Of a DNA stretch of 64,000 nucleotides, positions 63,436 through 64,000 are shown in pieces. Position 1 is the stretch's first letter, and each line of letters starts with the position of its first letter. Position numbers and translations under genes: made by a program. The stretch is taken from positions 2,232,001-2,296,000 of the forward strand of contig OZ241340.1 in the NCBI GenBank assembly GCA_965199975.1, in the 5' to 3' direction. Below the pieces are notes generated by a model that had not been told where the DNA came from, ran no database searches, and saw only the letters and a list, made by a program, of their open reading frames with translations. The DNA is from JASLDZ01 sp965199975. Its GTDB lineage: Bacteria > Pseudomonadota > Alphaproteobacteria > Caulobacterales > Caulobacteraceae.

Positions 63436-63875
63436 TGTCGGCCTTCGACCGGCCCATCCCCATGTCGGTCGTCATCGGCGGCGGCCTTCTGATGAGCGTG
63501 GCGATCGGCGTCACCGCGCTCGCCCACAACGCCATCGCGCATGCGCCGCCGCGCACCCCCAATGTGGATGCGAGCCGCCTGCTCCTGGCGCGCGAGGCGC
63601 CTGACGGGGTGCTGACGCTGGCTGGGCTGGACGGGCGCACCCTGCGCACCTTCCCCGCCGGCGGCGACAGCTTCCTGCGCAGCGTGGTGGAGAAGCTCGA
63701 CGTGGACCGCGACGCCCAGCACGTGCCGGGCGACCCGCCGATCCGGCTGGTGCGCTGGACCACGGGCCGCCTCTCCATGGTCGACCCCGCCACCGGCCGC
63801 GACATCTCGCTCGACAGCTTCGGCCCCGGCAACGCCGCCGACGCCGCTTCGCTGCTCACCGCGAGGGGCGCATGA
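63435..63875 (+). CDS. puhC: Photosynthetic complex assembly protein PuhC
   Basis: 146 residues. One N-terminal membrane helix (SVVIGGGLLMSVAIGVTALA, about 11-30) and a periplasmic domain with LAREAPDGVLTLAGLDGRTL and VLDVDRD-type FLRSVVEKLDVDRDAQHVPG near 80, then IRLVRWTTGRLSMVDPATGR near 104. PuhC affects LH1 and reaction-centre levels in Rhodobacter. It is coupled to puhB by TGATG and to the next ORF by ATGA. Confidence 0.93.
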   Translation: MSAFDRPIPMSVVIGGGLLMSVAIGVTALAHNAIAHAPPRTPNVDASRLLLAREAPDGVLTLAGLDGRTLRTFPAGGDSFLRSVVEKLDVDRDAQHVPGDPPIRLVRWTTGRLSMVDPATGRDISLDSFGPGNAADAASLLTARGA

Positions 63876-64000
63876 GCCGGCGCCGCGTCACCGCCCCGTG
63901 CACGCTGGACATCGAGGTCTCGGCCGACAGCGTGCATGCGCATGTGGCGCTGGACGGGGTGGAGGTGGGCCCGGGCGACAAGGTGCAGGTGCACGGCGCT
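63872..64000 (+). CDS. Small conserved photosynthesis-cluster protein (partial, runs off the right edge)
   Basis: 43 codons are visible from ATG 63872 (MSRRRVTAPCTLDIEVSADS), overlapping puhC by 4 nt. The visible part is polar and beta-rich (VHAHVALDGVEVGPGDKVQV). In many alphaproteobacterial clusters a short unnamed gene sits here, between puhC and acsF; this is probably it, but the remainder is outside the window. Confidence 0.75.
   Translation, partial: MSRRRVTAPCTLDIEVSADSVHAHVALDGVEVGPGDKVQVHGA

Overview
The window is about 64 kb of very GC-rich, gene-dense DNA from an alphaproteobacterium that makes bacteriochlorophyll a. Roughly 28.3-64.0 kb is most of a photosynthesis gene cluster (PGC) with a type-2 reaction centre (pufBALMC, puhABC), Mg-chelatase, both nitrogenase-like reductases, spheroidene-type carotenoid genes (crtF, crtD, crtC) and the regulators PpsR/CrtJ and PpaA/AerR. 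The flanking housekeeping genes (DUF2336 protein, SLT transglycosylase, GGDEF protein, CDF transporter) would fit a Caulobacterales-like aerobic anoxygenic phototroph, but this placement is an inference and no rRNA gene is present.

Layout. 1-9.9 kb: partial NDH-2-like flavoprotein, a polytopic membrane protein, a GIN-domain secreted protein, tuf with tRNA-Gly and tRNA-Tyr, rlmB, a lipoprotein, metG, tRNA-Thr and a CDF transporter. 10-15.2 kb: a Pls-like single-module NRPS (A-T plus six membrane segments with three acyltransferase-like soluble domains), a phosphopantetheinyl transferase and a lipoprotein-type cytochrome c. 15.2-28.2 kb: class II aldolase, NAD kinase, Hpt-like protein, DUF2336 protein, transglycosylase, cyclophilin, diguanylate cyclase, GT8-like protein, tRNA-Ser, recJ, DUF1697 protein, a fused enoyl-CoA hydratase/3-hydroxyacyl-CoA dehydrogenase and a small secreted protein.

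PGC. On the minus strand, crtF-bchCXYZ-pufBALMC-bchIDO and a small SH3-like gene form a 13.7-kb superoperon in which most junctions overlap or nearly touch. crtD-crtC run divergently. A second minus-strand series is ppaA/aerR, ppsR, bchG, a PucC-family carrier, bchP, tspO and a formate/nitrite-channel gene. On the plus strand, bchF-N-B-H-L-M-lhaA-puhA-puhB-puhC and a partial ORF run off the right edge. crtI/crtB/crtE, acsF/bchE, hemA and LH2 genes are not in the window.

The most interesting signal is a shared 18-bp element, roughly CGTAA-N7-TTGACR, i.e. CGT-N12-ACG. It sits on the putative -35 boxes of bchF (with two further tandem copies), bchC, bchG and ppaA/aerR, and a related copy lies between crtF and crtD. 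It resembles the PpsR/CrtJ box TGT-N12-ACA with the outer bases changed. Other notable points are Ala/Pro-rich C-terminal tails on PufA, PufB and PufC, a PpsR with a single cysteine, a stem-loop between pufA and pufL, and the Pls-like NRPS with its own PPTase.
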